Assembly: GCA_938016265.1 (NCBI GenBank)
Contig: CALLWB010000049.1
Coordinates: forward strand, 1-56,342
DNA length: 56,342 bases
Direction of reading: 5' to 3'
From: an uncultured Saprospiraceae bacterium
GTDB taxonomy: Bacteria; Bacteroidota; Bacteroidia; Chitinophagales; Saprospiraceae
A model generated the notes under the pieces. It made no database searches. It saw nothing but the letters and a program-made list of their open reading frames with translations, and had not been told where the DNA came from. Shown here one piece after another: positions 19,017 through 28,762 of the stretch (the first letter of the stretch is position 1; each line of letters begins with the position of its first letter). The position numbers were made by a program, and so were the translations under genes.

Positions 19017-22000
19017 ATGAATAAACGCAATCTACATAAACAACAACTCAATACACAGGCAAACGCCTCAGTTGTCGAAAGTGAAGAGAAAAATCCGGAG
19101 ACCAATTCTTTACTCCCTCCTGAACTTTCCTTTAACGCGCCCCAAGAGGAGCCTGAAGACCTGCAGGAGGAAGTGAAGATTGAAGAAAAACAAGAATCAA
19201 CTGAAACCAGTAACCAAACTGCCGACGACGATGATTCCTCTTCAGACAACAATGGTGACAAGCATTCAAATGGAAACAGTTTACCCACTCTCCAACTAAA
19301 CAAATCAAACCCAAAAGATCAAACCAATGCAAGCGGCAAAGTTTCTGAAGCCTCCAAAGTACAAACCGAAACCAAGGAAACAGAGCCACACGAGGAAGTG
19401 AAATCTATAGAGCAACAAGAACTCCTTACCTCAAGTAAACAAACCGCCGACGACGAATCCCCTTCAGACAACAACAATAAGCCAATAAATGCAAATGGAA
19501 ACAGATCCACTCCATTCCAACTAAAAAAATCAACCCCAAAAAAACAAACGAACCCAATCAGCGGATTTCAAGTTCCTGAAACACCCCAAAAACAAAAGGA
19601 AAGTCCTGGAAAACCCCAATTTGAACTAGACAAAACTGTCCAAAAACAAAAGGAAAGACCCAAGAAACCTAGATTTCAACTTGGTGGCAATGCTAAAGAT
19701 GGTCAGGGAACGGCTCCTAACGGACTACCTAATGCGCTGAATAAAAAAATGGCGAAAGCCTTTAAATATGATTTCTCTAAAGTGGAAATCCATAAAAATT
19801 CCACAAGAGCAAAACAAGTAGGCGCTTACGCATTCGCCCAAGGCAAGGAAGTACATTTTGCACATGGCTATTACCAGCCGGAAACAAAAGAAGGACAGGA
19901 GCTAATCGGCCACGAGCTGGCTCACGTTAAACAACAAGCAGAAGGTCGAGTAAAACCAACAACAACTGTAGACGATATTCCAGTCAATGACGATCAGAGA
20001 TTGGAGAAAGAAGCAGATGACCAAGGCAAAAAAGCAGCCCGAGGGGAAGATGTTGGCGCAAGTTCGATTAACAAAGACGAAAAGTCAGCTACCTTGCAAG
20101 GTAGTTTTACAAGTACGGGGTTTGGTAAGTCTATCATGGGGTCAAAACCAACGTTTGGTTCCAAGCTACTAGGAGGATCAAATCCAATCACAGCCAACAA
20201 CAAGAGTGATGGCTTATTCAGTATAGCCGATGGCTTCGGATCCGAATTGGTCGAAATGCCAGAAGCTGCCATACCAGAGTTTACCCTCAATGGCAGCCTA
20301 CTAAACATCAATTTAGAAAATGTGCTCGACAGCCAAGTTGTTACGATAAACCTGAACATCAATCCAATTGTAACCATTGTCACAGCGGAAATTATCTTTT
20401 ATGACGCGGTTTACGATTCTGCAAAACTAAATGTAAAAATAGCCAGTCTACCGGATTCAAAGTTCATTCTTTACGTAGACAAAGCGGGTAAAGTAGATCC
20501 GGATTTGACGATCGACGAATCCATTCAAGTGTTAGGCATGGAGGCTTCGTTGGATGCAAAAGTTACAAACGAAGGAGTAAACGGTTCCTTGTCTGTCACG
20601 ATCACCCAACCAATACCGATTACAGACTTTATCACAGCAACTGAAGGAAATATTTCATTAGATCTCGCTCAGGGTGGCCCATTTGTTGGGAGTATAGTAG
20701 TAGAATCAAAAGACCAATTGTTTGTTGGAACTGCTGAGGTTGAGTATGATCAGATTTTATCGAGTTGGGCTGGATTTGCAACCCTAAGCACAAAAGCACC
20801 TACACCAATCGAAATAGCACCTGGAGTTGAGCTCATTATTCCGACAGGAGTAACATTGGAATTTAATTTTGGATACGAGGGAACGACTACGGAAATTTTG
20901 CTTCCGCTATTAATAGAGTTAAGTCTGGAATCACAAAGCGGTATCCAGGCTGCAGGATTAGCCGAACTTACAATTATCCTTGGTGCTGAGGGCGTGTCGA
21001 TCATACCAAGTACATTCACGTTAGCCATTACCGGTGGACTAACGACTCCGGATATGGATACAATCTTATCTAAAGAAGTATTAACTACTCAGGTGGATAT
21101 AGGAGCATTATTAACCTTAACATTTGAAGCGTCAGGCATGTTGACCGAAGCATTGTTAGTAGCAACCGGTGGATTTTCCAGTGCTGAAAGACGAATTGGC
21201 CGACTCGAGTATGCAGGATTGATCAACCTAAATCCATCAATAGAAGATGGATTGTTAGATGGAATAGTAACGCTTACTTCTGAAGCAGAATTAGACCTTT
21301 CCTTCGGAGAGCAATCGAAATTTAGTTTGGTGATGTCGGTCGATAGTGAGCTTTCTGTATACCATGATGAGACTGGAATTTTTGCAATCGAGTTAGATCT
21401 GGAATTAGCCCTTAAACAGCTGGAAGAGCGAATTGCCGAATTGCAATTTGTCGGTGCTGGATTAGGCGAAGAATTTAAAATAGAAGCCACAATTATCTTG
21501 GTAAAGGAACTTAAGATCATTGAAGCAACGGCAACCCAATACGGTCTATCTATTCGAGATGGATCCACTGCACAAATACTCTTTGAAAATGGCGCACTCA
21601 AGCAGCTTGATGGCACATTAGGGCTTGGCGTACAAGACACAGAAGGAGATTTGTTTGAAGGAGCTTATACTGGTGTCGTGGCTTTTGACGAGGCAGGAGA
21701 GTTGACCATATCAGAGGGTACGGCATCGTTAACGTTATTAAGAAACAAGGAGATCGCCGTTGGAACAGGTAGAGTAACGATTCTTGCAGATTCGGGTGTA
21801 GAAGCTTCTTTCGAAGAAGGAAAGCTTTCAACGATTAAAGGAATCGTTTTGGGTACCTATGAAGACAGGGCGTTTATCATTGATCTCACTGCGAATTTAG
21901 ATTATGATATGATTAATCAAAGCCTTACTTCTCTTGAAGCAGAATTGACCTTGGAAAAGGATATCGAGTTGTTTAAAAAGGAAGAAAGCTTCTTAACATT

Positions 22001-25000
22001 AAATGGCATTACAGGTAGTCTCATTATTAAAGAGGATGAGCTAATTCAAATTGGTGGAGCAGGTATTCTTACCGGAAAATTTGGAGCGATAAATCTTACC
22101 GGTGAAGCAGAACTAGCTTGGGCAAATGAGGGAGAAGAAGCCAATTTTACCGGAAGCGGAACATTGACGATGACCAAAGAAGCAACTGAAGGAAATCCGC
22201 ATAAATGGTTTGAAGGAACCTTGGCATTGAGTTTCGCAGGAAGTGAGTTTGAAGCTTCAGGAGAAATTGAAATAGGATTGACTGAAGGACTCAGTGGAGC
22301 GGCATCCTTCGAGGTAGACCAGGAGATGGATCCGGTAATTTCTGCAGAGCTTAACTACGAGGATACAGCCATGGAAGGTGAGGAGTTGTGGGCTACTGAG
22401 TTCGACATGGAGTTGGCAAAAATTCCAGTATGGTACGCTATATTTTTAGTTTATGGATTCCGTTTTGGAGCATCGTTGAATACCCGGCCCCTAAATATAG
22501 GAGGAAGTGTTGCCATCGAAAATTGGAGACCTAAATCAGAAACGTTCCCTCATTTTAATGTAGGATTAGAAGCCAATTGGGGAATTGATTTCGCAGCAAA
22601 ACTTATGCTCTACGCCCAATTGGAGGCAGGAGATGACTATTTCGGATTATATGCTGGTATCCGCGGAGGATTAGGTGTAGATATGTCACTTGAATTAAAA
22701 CCAGAGGTACAATTGGTTAGTAACGAACAGGGAATCGGTGGCCAGGTAGCAGCCAATGTTGTTATTGCACCTCTCCTCAAGGCAATTTTAGAGGCCTACC
22801 TGGGTTGGAATTTCCTTTTCTTCAGCGGAGAGGAGGTTTGGCCAATAGACGACAAAGAAATAGGTAATTTGGAAGATATCAACTGGGAAGGTAAGTTTAG
22901 TTTTGGAGATGAGGCAGCACTTACTGGCGCTCCAGATGCAGCACCTGCAGCAACGGAAAATAAAGTAAATCCGTCTGCTAGCATCATTCCAAACACAGAG
23001 AACAATGAATTGGGATTTGGAAATAAAGAAGCAAATGGAAATCAAACTGAAGGACAGGCTAGCTCCTCAAACATTTTATCAGCTCCAACCGAGGAAAATA
23101 GTACAATGGGGAACTTTATAGGCGAAGGAACTAAACTGGGGGACATTATAAAATTCTTGCAAGGTTTGCAAGAGATTCATGAATCCTTAAGAAATCCGGA
23201 AAAATTTGTGCAAATTTTAGCAGCTGAAGCCATACGATTTGCAGAGAATACAGCGGAATTTGTTGAAAAATTGGTCCATAAGTTAATAGAATTTGGTGCT
23301 GCATTTGTTGATAATCCAGCCAGATCTGTTCTTGATGCGATTCATAGTGCAGTTGAATTAGGACTCGGTACCATAGAATCCATTATGGAAGGTGTAGCTG
23401 ATGGCGTTGAAGCAGTTGGGAGCGTATTTACTAGTTTTTTGGAATTAGTGGGTTTTTGGGATGACAAGCCCACTACCTATGTGCTCCCTGAGGAGGATTT
23501 ATACTATTGGGCAGTTACAGCATTTGATCATATTTCTTACACTCCATATGTTAGGATAATGTATGATCAACATGATAAAACGGTTCAAAAATTAATCTTA
23601 AAAAGCAAAAAAGAAATTGGAGATTTAGTTTCTACGGATCCTGCATATAGAGCCATCTTGTTAGGAAGATGCTCCGCTCCCGGAAAAATTGACTATGCTC
23701 ATCCATGGGAGACATTCGAAACAATCGCAAGTATTGCCTATGACGATCCTACTTATGGAGAGAGGCTTCAAAGGTATAACCCTACAATTTCAGAAGTAAA
23801 AGAAGGTGATTCAGTCGATATCCCAACTAAAGAAGAGCTAGGCCCTCTCTATGAAGAAATCCCTCCGATTCCAGTAGGTGACACTGGTCTTACCACTCAA
23901 ATAAGAGTTAAAGAAATGACAGTCATTCAAACTCATTTTATTCCATTTATGACTGTTTCAGGAAGTGATATCACTGAACAAGAAATGGTAGGCATCGCAA
24001 ATAGTTTAATTTCCAGTGATAGCGGCATACAATTATATAATTATGGTCAGAAGCTAAAGTCATTTGCTCAAGTTTGGGCTGTGGATACAATGGGTACTGT
24101 AGAAACCAAACTAAAAGAGGCAGCTAGCTATTTAAATTTTCTACTTTCGAATGGCGCATTATTTATAAACAAGGGCGGAAAAGAGATAGTTGTGAACCTT
24201 AATATCATTTTTGATGAGAATGGTCAACCAACAACAATAACACCTCTTGAACAAGCAAAACAGGGGGACACGATCACCCTTGGAAATCACAGCCTCGAAG
24301 ACGTCGCAAAAAAAATCTATGGACACAAGGAACGCGCAGCATGGATTAAAGAATATCAAACAAAATCTCAATCCTCGAAACCACAAGGACTTAGTGCAGA
24401 TGCTGGATTTGGTCAAGTTTTTAAATTACCTAACTGGCTCGATATGGCCGGAATGGACGCATTACCTCTTGACAAACGCGGCGTCGCTCCACAATCAAGA
24501 ATTAAAGTAGCAAGTTCGGATAACTGGTCTTCACTCTCGATGACGGCATTCGGTGACTGGAAAAAAGCCCTGTCTTTAAGTGATTATAGTTCTAATGCCG
24601 GAAACAAACTGAAACAAGGCTTGGAGATTAAGCTCCCGCATTCTGATCAATTGAAGGAGTCAACCGTTGACATAGACCAATTACAAAAGGATCCTTCATG
24701 GACAGGCAGTTATACCGAGCAAGGAGACCTAGAACCAGAAGACAACACAAGACCAAAAATAAATCCACCTGCAGAAATACAAACCCAGAACGGGGATACC
24801 TGGAGCGGGTTGGCACAAGCTGCGTACGGTGATTTCTCTTTATACCCCAAGCTTTCTGATTATAAAACAAATAAGCAGATCAGAGGATTGGTTCCTGGTA
24901 CATGGGTTATCATTCCTAAGAAAGAGGACTTAGACAAGGTAGATCCATTCTCGCTGGGACTGTCCTTAAATGGTTACCCATTATTGACAGAAATGGTACG

Positions 25001-25937
25001 TTTCCAATCTGCCAATGGGATCGCGCATCATGTTTGGGTAGAAGATCGTAGAAATGAAGCCACTAGAATTAATACTCCCTTCGACCCTGCTAAAAAACCT
25101 GGGGTCTGGATGATGGCTTCTAATCTTTTTGAACTAGCTCCTGAAATTAGACAACTGGAACAAGAGACCAAAGGAGATCCACTTCATGGTCATGTTGTTA
25201 ACGTTAGGAAGATGGTCGATGGTACTCAGACTACCAATGCAATCAACAAGGCCAAAACCAGTCTCAAAAAACTAACAGATGAAAGAGTATTGGCTGAAGA
25301 AATTGATCCATTTGAAAAAAAGCTAGACGATATTGAAGCAAAATATAGAAAAATAATAGCCTGGGCGAGAGTGGCTAGATATACTGTGGCGGCAGACAAT
25401 TTGGAAAGATTTCTGAATGGTGTTGGTGGATTAATAACAATAAATAGTTCCTGGTTAAGGAGTCAACGACAAGTTAGAGAAAAAGAGTGGAATCACCGAC
25501 TGTGGTTTCAGTCAGTTCTCGAAAATTTTGCCCGGGAGATGGAAGATGGAGATTCATGGGAACGTGAACATTCAATCAACAGTGTTATAATTGCAGATAA
25601 AAGAGACGGTGAGGCTCCATCTCACTTATTCTTTGCCAGCGGTTCTAGTTATTTTGAGGCAAATGGCAAGTTCTCTTTAAACAAAAAAAGTAATATGGTT
25701 AGAATGTCAGGAAAAGTTACGAACTATTGGCATGATGTTTATGATTGGCACGCTAAATTAAATGCACACGTTCCATTCTTCGGTACGATTTCTGATAAGG
25801 ATGCCCTGCTAATGAAGGAACATAGAGGCGCAAAAGATTTTAGCATGAGATCTATTTGGAGTCAAACTTTAACCGGAACAATAATTCATCAAGAAAAGCC
25901 TGCAGGTACTAGAACCTCATACGATTGGGATGGTTGA
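19017..25937 (+). CDS. Giant DUF4157 (eCIS core-domain) protein with beta repeats and LysM-like units
   Basis: 2306 residues. Residues ~1-220 are low-complexity, Gln/Glu/Lys/Pro-rich, with imperfect internal repeats. Residues ~230-315 are a DUF4157 domain with the metalloprotease-like motif HELAH at 299-303 (preceded by FAHGYYQPETKEGQELIG), the domain found at the N-terminus of many proteins loaded by extracellular contractile injection systems. Residues ~400-1330 are long beta-strand repeats ('GsltlTi..G.i.a.G.aelt') ending in aromatic strands. Residues ~1390-1500 are amphipathic helices. At least four LysM-like units follow (~1558-1610, 1748-1810, 1828-1876, 1920-1970; e.g. QNGDTWSGLAQAAYGDFSLY). 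The last ~200 residues are a distinct Trp-rich domain. No signal peptide. No injection-system structural gene lies in the window. Candidate eCIS cargo or surface effector; molecular activity is not proven. Confidence 0.85.
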   Translation: MNKRNLHKQQLNTQANASVVESEEKNPETNSLLPPELSFNAPQEEPEDLQEEVKIEEKQESTETSNQTADDDDSSSDNNGDKHSNGNSLPTLQLNKSNPKDQTNASGKVSEASKVQTETKETEPHEEVKSIEQQELLTSSKQTADDESPSDNNNKPINANGNRSTPFQLKKSTPKKQTNPISGFQVPETPQKQKESPGKPQFELDKTVQKQKERPKKPRFQLGGNAKDGQGTAPNGLPNALNKKMAKAFKYDFSKVEIHKNSTRAKQVGAYAFAQGKEVHFAHGYYQPETKEGQELIGHELAHVKQQAEGRVKPTTTVDDIPVNDDQRLEKEADDQGKKAARGEDVGASSINKDEKSATLQGSFTSTGFGKSIMGSKPTFGSKLLGGSNPITANNKSDGLFSIADGFGSELVEMPEAAIPEFTLNGSLLNINLENVLDSQVVTINLNINPIVTIVTAEIIFYDAVYDSAKLNVKIASLPDSKFILYVDKAGKVDPDLTIDESIQVLGMEASLDAKVTNEGVNGSLSVTITQPIPITDFITATEGNISLDLAQGGPFVGSIVVESKDQLFVGTAEVEYDQILSSWAGFATLSTKAPTPIEIAPGVELIIPTGVTLEFNFGYEGTTTEILLPLLIELSLESQSGIQAAGLAELTIILGAEGVSIIPSTFTLAITGGLTTPDMDTILSKEVLTTQVDIGALLTLTFEASGMLTEALLVATGGFSSAERRIGRLEYAGLINLNPSIEDGLLDGIVTLTSEAELDLSFGEQSKFSLVMSVDSELSVYHDETGIFAIELDLELALKQLEERIAELQFVGAGLGEEFKIEATIILVKELKIIEATATQYGLSIRDGSTAQILFENGALKQLDGTLGLGVQDTEGDLFEGAYTGVVAFDEAGELTISEGTASLTLLRNKEIAVGTGRVTILADSGVEASFEEGKLSTIKGIVLGTYEDRAFIIDLTANLDYDMINQSLTSLEAELTLEKDIELFKKEESFLTLNGITGSLIIKEDELIQIGGAGILTGKFGAINLTGEAELAWANEGEEANFTGSGTLTMTKEATEGNPHKWFEGTLALSFAGSEFEASGEIEIGLTEGLSGAASFEVDQEMDPVISAELNYEDTAMEGEELWATEFDMELAKIPVWYAIFLVYGFRFGASLNTRPLNIGGSVAIENWRPKSETFPHFNVGLEANWGIDFAAKLMLYAQLEAGDDYFGLYAGIRGGLGVDMSLELKPEVQLVSNEQGIGGQVAANVVIAPLLKAILEAYLGWNFLFFSGEEVWPIDDKEIGNLEDINWEGKFSFGDEAALTGAPDAAPAATENKVNPSASIIPNTENNELGFGNKEANGNQTEGQASSSNILSAPTEENSTMGNFIGEGTKLGDIIKFLQGLQEIHESLRNPEKFVQILAAEAIRFAENTAEFVEKLVHKLIEFGAAFVDNPARSVLDAIHSAVELGLGTIESIMEGVADGVEAVGSVFTSFLELVGFWDDKPTTYVLPEEDLYYWAVTAFDHISYTPYVRIMYDQHDKTVQKLILKSKKEIGDLVSTDPAYRAILLGRCSAPGKIDYAHPWETFETIASIAYDDPTYGERLQRYNPTISEVKEGDSVDIPTKEELGPLYEEIPPIPVGDTGLTTQIRVKEMTVIQTHFIPFMTVSGSDITEQEMVGIANSLISSDSGIQLYNYGQKLKSFAQVWAVDTMGTVETKLKEAASYLNFLLSNGALFINKGGKEIVVNLNIIFDENGQPTTITPLEQAKQGDTITLGNHSLEDVAKKIYGHKERAAWIKEYQTKSQSSKPQGLSADAGFGQVFKLPNWLDMAGMDALPLDKRGVAPQSRIKVASSDNWSSLSMTAFGDWKKALSLSDYSSNAGNKLKQGLEIKLPHSDQLKESTVDIDQLQKDPSWTGSYTEQGDLEPEDNTRPKINPPAEIQTQNGDTWSGLAQAAYGDFSLYPKLSDYKTNKQIRGLVPGTWVIIPKKEDLDKVDPFSLGLSLNGYPLLTEMVRFQSANGIAHHVWVEDRRNEATRINTPFDPAKKPGVWMMASNLFELAPEIRQLEQETKGDPLHGHVVNVRKMVDGTQTTNAINKAKTSLKKLTDERVLAEEIDPFEKKLDDIEAKYRKIIAWARVARYTVAADNLERFLNGVGGLITINSSWLRSQRQVREKEWNHRLWFQSVLENFAREMEDGDSWEREHSINSVIIADKRDGEAPSHLFFASGSSYFEANGKFSLNKKSNMVRMSGKVTNYWHDVYDWHAKLNAHVPFFGTISDKDALLMKEHRGAKDFSMRSIWSQTLTGTIIHQEKPAGTRTSYDWDG

Positions 25938-26162
25938 TATTTTTAAATCAGCCAGTAGCTGTCAATTCTAAATTCTCAAATAATGAATAAAAGATCAAAG
26001 TAATCTGATTTTGCTCCTAAAAAGAAAAAATGAGCATTTTTTGAAATGACTAAAGACAAATGAGGGATTTCAGGCGAGAGGTGAATTTAATGCGCTCAAC
26101 AATACAGACTAAGAACAATTGGTTTGTTTCTATTAGAATCTTTATAAATAAAATGCTACAAA

Positions 26163-27644
26163 ATGTACAAACTACCATTCATTATGATAGGGCTGAGTAT
26201 TTGGCAATTCTCCTTCGCACAACCACTCAACAACCACTTACAATTTGACGGTACTGATGACTATATCAGCCTAAACAACATGGACGTTTCAGGCAATGCG
26301 ATCACCCTAGAAGCAATCATCAATAGTTCAGATCTCAGCAATTGCCAATTCAGAGATTGCAGAATTATCTCTAAAGCCGTTGGCCTTTCGACACCAGAAC
26401 ACTACTGGATGCTGAGTACCAACTACTCTGGACCAAACACAGTTCTTCGATTCAGACTAAAAACAAATGGCATTTCGACAATCCTAGTCGCCACTGCTGG
26501 CCCTTTGTCAGAAAACACTTGGTATCACGTCGCTGCAACGTACGATGGCGCCAACATGAAATTATTCCTAGACGGCACAGAAGTAGGCAGTACCACCAAA
26601 ACAGGAGCCTTGACAATAAATCCTGCTGTGGAAGCATGGATAGGCGCCAACCCTCCAAGCATCGAAAACCCATGGAAAGGAGGAATCGACGAAGTTAGAA
26701 TTTGGAATGTAGCTAGAACACAAACCCAATTACAAGCATATAGTAACAATGAGTTGACTGGTACCGAAGTCGGCCTTCAAGCCTATTACCAATTGAATGA
26801 AGGCAACGGCCAAACCATCAACGACCAAGCAGGAAACAATAACACCGTATTGGGAAGCACCACTAGTGCAGACTCCAGCGATCCCACTTTCGCCATCAAC
26901 AATCCAGAGCAGAACATAACCTTCAATTTACAAGTAATTCTGGAGGGCGCTTTTGACCCGGCACAATCTACCATGACTGGCAATTTACTACAAAAACATA
27001 TGCTACCGCAAGGCCAACCTTACACCGGTTCTCCCTGGTATTATCAGGGGACAGAGGGCGATGGTTGGTTGCCGATTGACTATCCTTTGGGGACAGTAGA
27101 TTGGGTGCTTGTTTCTATTAGAACGACCTTGGATCCAGCTGCAGAAGTAGCTCGTGCTGCGGCTGTCTTACTAGAGGATGGCACCATCTCACCGTTCGAT
27201 GTCGATTTAAACACTGCTGGTTCTTTGTATGTGATGATCGAACATCGCAATCACTTGCCCATCCTTTCCCCGCAGCCTATTCCCATTATTAACAATACGG
27301 TTTCCTACGATTTTACCCTGGAGGACTGCTATAATGTAGGAACAGGGTTTGGTCAGAAACTAGTCGGAACCAATTGGATGATGTACGCCGGTAATGCAGA
27401 TCAAGAAGGGCTCAATAGCTGTGATATCAATTCTGCAGACCGAACGTTTTGGGACACGGTCAATGGCTTGTTTGGCGTTTATAATCCTGGAGATTTTAAC
27501 CTGGATGGCGATATCAATGCAGCAGATCGAATCGTTTTTAGCTTTAATAATGGTATATTTACTAGAATTCCCAAGTCAACAGATACGGTAGGTACAAATC
27601 CTATTTTGACTTGTCCTCCACCCAGTTCTGTCCTTGACAATTGA
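26163..27644 (+). CDS. Secreted LamG-domain protein with dockerin-like calcium motif, ended by an in-frame TGA
   Basis: 493 residues. Signal peptide at 1-19 (MYKLPFIMIGLSIWQFSFA). Residues ~24-215 are a LamG/concanavalin-like domain (LQFDGTDDYISLNNMD, WYHVAATYDGANMKLFLDG, GGIDEVRIWNVART). Residues ~250-390 are a Bacteroidota-specific beta domain (LEGAFDPAQSTM...). Residues ~425-475 form a dockerin-like region with paired Asp/Asn loops (DFNLDGDINAADRIV). The frame then ends at TGA (27642-27644), but the next codon in the same frame is ATG and the frame stays open to 27917, with a plausible beta-sandwich continuation. The protein therefore seems truncated relative to an ancestral ~584-residue form. 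It follows the DUF4157 gene by 225 bp. Confidence 0.8.
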   Translation: MYKLPFIMIGLSIWQFSFAQPLNNHLQFDGTDDYISLNNMDVSGNAITLEAIINSSDLSNCQFRDCRIISKAVGLSTPEHYWMLSTNYSGPNTVLRFRLKTNGISTILVATAGPLSENTWYHVAATYDGANMKLFLDGTEVGSTTKTGALTINPAVEAWIGANPPSIENPWKGGIDEVRIWNVARTQTQLQAYSNNELTGTEVGLQAYYQLNEGNGQTINDQAGNNNTVLGSTTSADSSDPTFAINNPEQNITFNLQVILEGAFDPAQSTMTGNLLQKHMLPQGQPYTGSPWYYQGTEGDGWLPIDYPLGTVDWVLVSIRTTLDPAAEVARAAAVLLEDGTISPFDVDLNTAGSLYVMIEHRNHLPILSPQPIPIINNTVSYDFTLEDCYNVGTGFGQKLVGTNWMMYAGNADQEGLNSCDINSADRTFWDTVNGLFGVYNPGDFNLDGDINAADRIVFSFNNGIFTRIPKSTDTVGTNPILTCPPPSSVLDN

Positions 27645-27917
27645 ATGCCTACTGTAAACTGGACGCACCCCAATCCACTATCGACTAATGTAAATTATGA
27701 CCTAAGAATCAACGGTGTCGATCCCGGGTTTTCTATAGGATCCCCTGCGACCTCCAATACCATCGACATTAATAATCGGTTCATAAGTGCAAGTGGCGAC
27801 ATGAAGTACTACTTTTGGTTGCGATATGGTTATGCGAATGTAATGCCATGGCCTAGTCTGACATTTACTGGAAACGTGGAAAAAGTGCCTGCTACTGTTT
27901 CAAGATTGAAGTTCTAA
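27645..27917 (+). pseudogene. In-frame C-terminal remainder of the LamG protein after the TGA
   Basis: 90 codons directly following the stop of the LamG gene in the same frame, with no spacing. The product reads as a fibronectin/beta-sandwich piece (VNWTHPNPLSTNVNYDLRIN... YYFWLRYGYAN) and lacks any export signal of its own, so it makes little sense as an independent protein. The simplest explanation is a nonsense change of a Gly-type codon to TGA. Independent re-initiation at the ATG is possible. Confidence 0.5.
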
Positions 27918-28048
27918 AAAAAAATAGTGCAGCAGATTTTTCAACAACTAAGAGTGGTACTACTATTCATTTTGATTGGAATGTGCACTATTGGTTAACA
28001 TTGAAAACGAACTTTTAAATCCAGATTACAATTCTACAACCGATTCAA

Positions 28049-28762
28049 CTAAATCCCAATCCGACTCAAGACAATTTGCCGATACGAATTGCCAATTGGT
28101 ACAGTAGCACCACCAATCTGAATAAGATTTCCTTGAACAGATTTTACCTTTTGAATATTGATGATGTAGGAGCGGTGTACCCTTAGAAAACCATGATCAC
28201 TTAATTTATTCTCCATATTGCTTAGGGTGTCGGAAACAAGGAGACGGGTTTTATCTTGATGCACTTGAACAAAATTGCCCTTGGACTCCAGGTAATTAAT
28301 CGAGGCAAAATGGATTTTATGTTGGACACCATCTGCTTTTACAAAAAAGAAAGTTGGTTGAGGACTTGGGGTTTCTTTTTCGAGTGGGACAGATGGACTG
28401 ACGACTTTTCGAATCGCTAATAACTTATTGATTGTCTTCAAAAATCGATTAAACGGAATGGGTTTTAGGAGATAATCCAAGACCTCATATTCATAGCTTT
28501 TTAGCGCAAATTCGGAGTAGGCCGTAGTGAGGATCACTATAGGTGGGTTTTGCAGTGTACTCAGTAGGTCGAGCCCACTCATCTCCGGCATATTGATGTC
28601 TAGAAAAAGAACATCCACTTGGTTTTTATGCAAAAAGTTAAGTGCCTCCACCGCATTGTAGCAATTTCCTGCAAGGCTTAGGCTGCTCAATCTGCCAATA
28701 TAGTTTTCTACTATTTTATGAGCAGGCGGTTCATCATCAACAATAAGGCATTTAAACGTCAT
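28049..28762 (-). CDS. LytTR-family response regulator
   Basis: 237 residues. Receiver domain at ~1-120 with acidic pair D9-D10, phosphoacceptor D55 (FLDINMPEMSG) and the conserved Lys in LLKPIPF. The C-terminal ~100 residues are a LytTR DNA-binding domain (INYLESKGNFVQVH, LRVHRSYIINIQKVKSVQGN, VPIGNSYRQ). Its start overlaps the stop of the kinase gene by 4 nt (ATGA), so the two are translationally coupled. It probably regulates the divergent ABC operon: a LytTR-like direct repeat lies in the shared upstream region at 29832-29861. Confidence 0.92.
   Translation of the reverse strand: MTFKCLIVDDEPPAHKIVENYIGRLSSLSLAGNCYNAVEALNFLHKNQVDVLFLDINMPEMSGLDLLSTLQNPPIVILTTAYSEFALKSYEYEVLDYLLKPIPFNRFLKTINKLLAIRKVVSPSVPLEKETPSPQPTFFFVKADGVQHKIHFASINYLESKGNFVQVHQDKTRLLVSDTLSNMENKLSDHGFLRVHRSYIINIQKVKSVQGNLIQIGGATVPIGNSYRQIVLSRIGI

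Noticed and set aside
24247-24510. Plus-strand frame inside the giant DUF4157 gene
   Set aside because: Shadow of the main frame; similar overlapping frames throughout 19-26 kb and 46-51 kb were dismissed for the same reason.
27642-27644. Selenocysteine codon at the in-frame TGA
   Set aside because: The protein is a LamG/dockerin-type structural protein with no selenoprotein kinship, and no clear SECIS-like stem follows.
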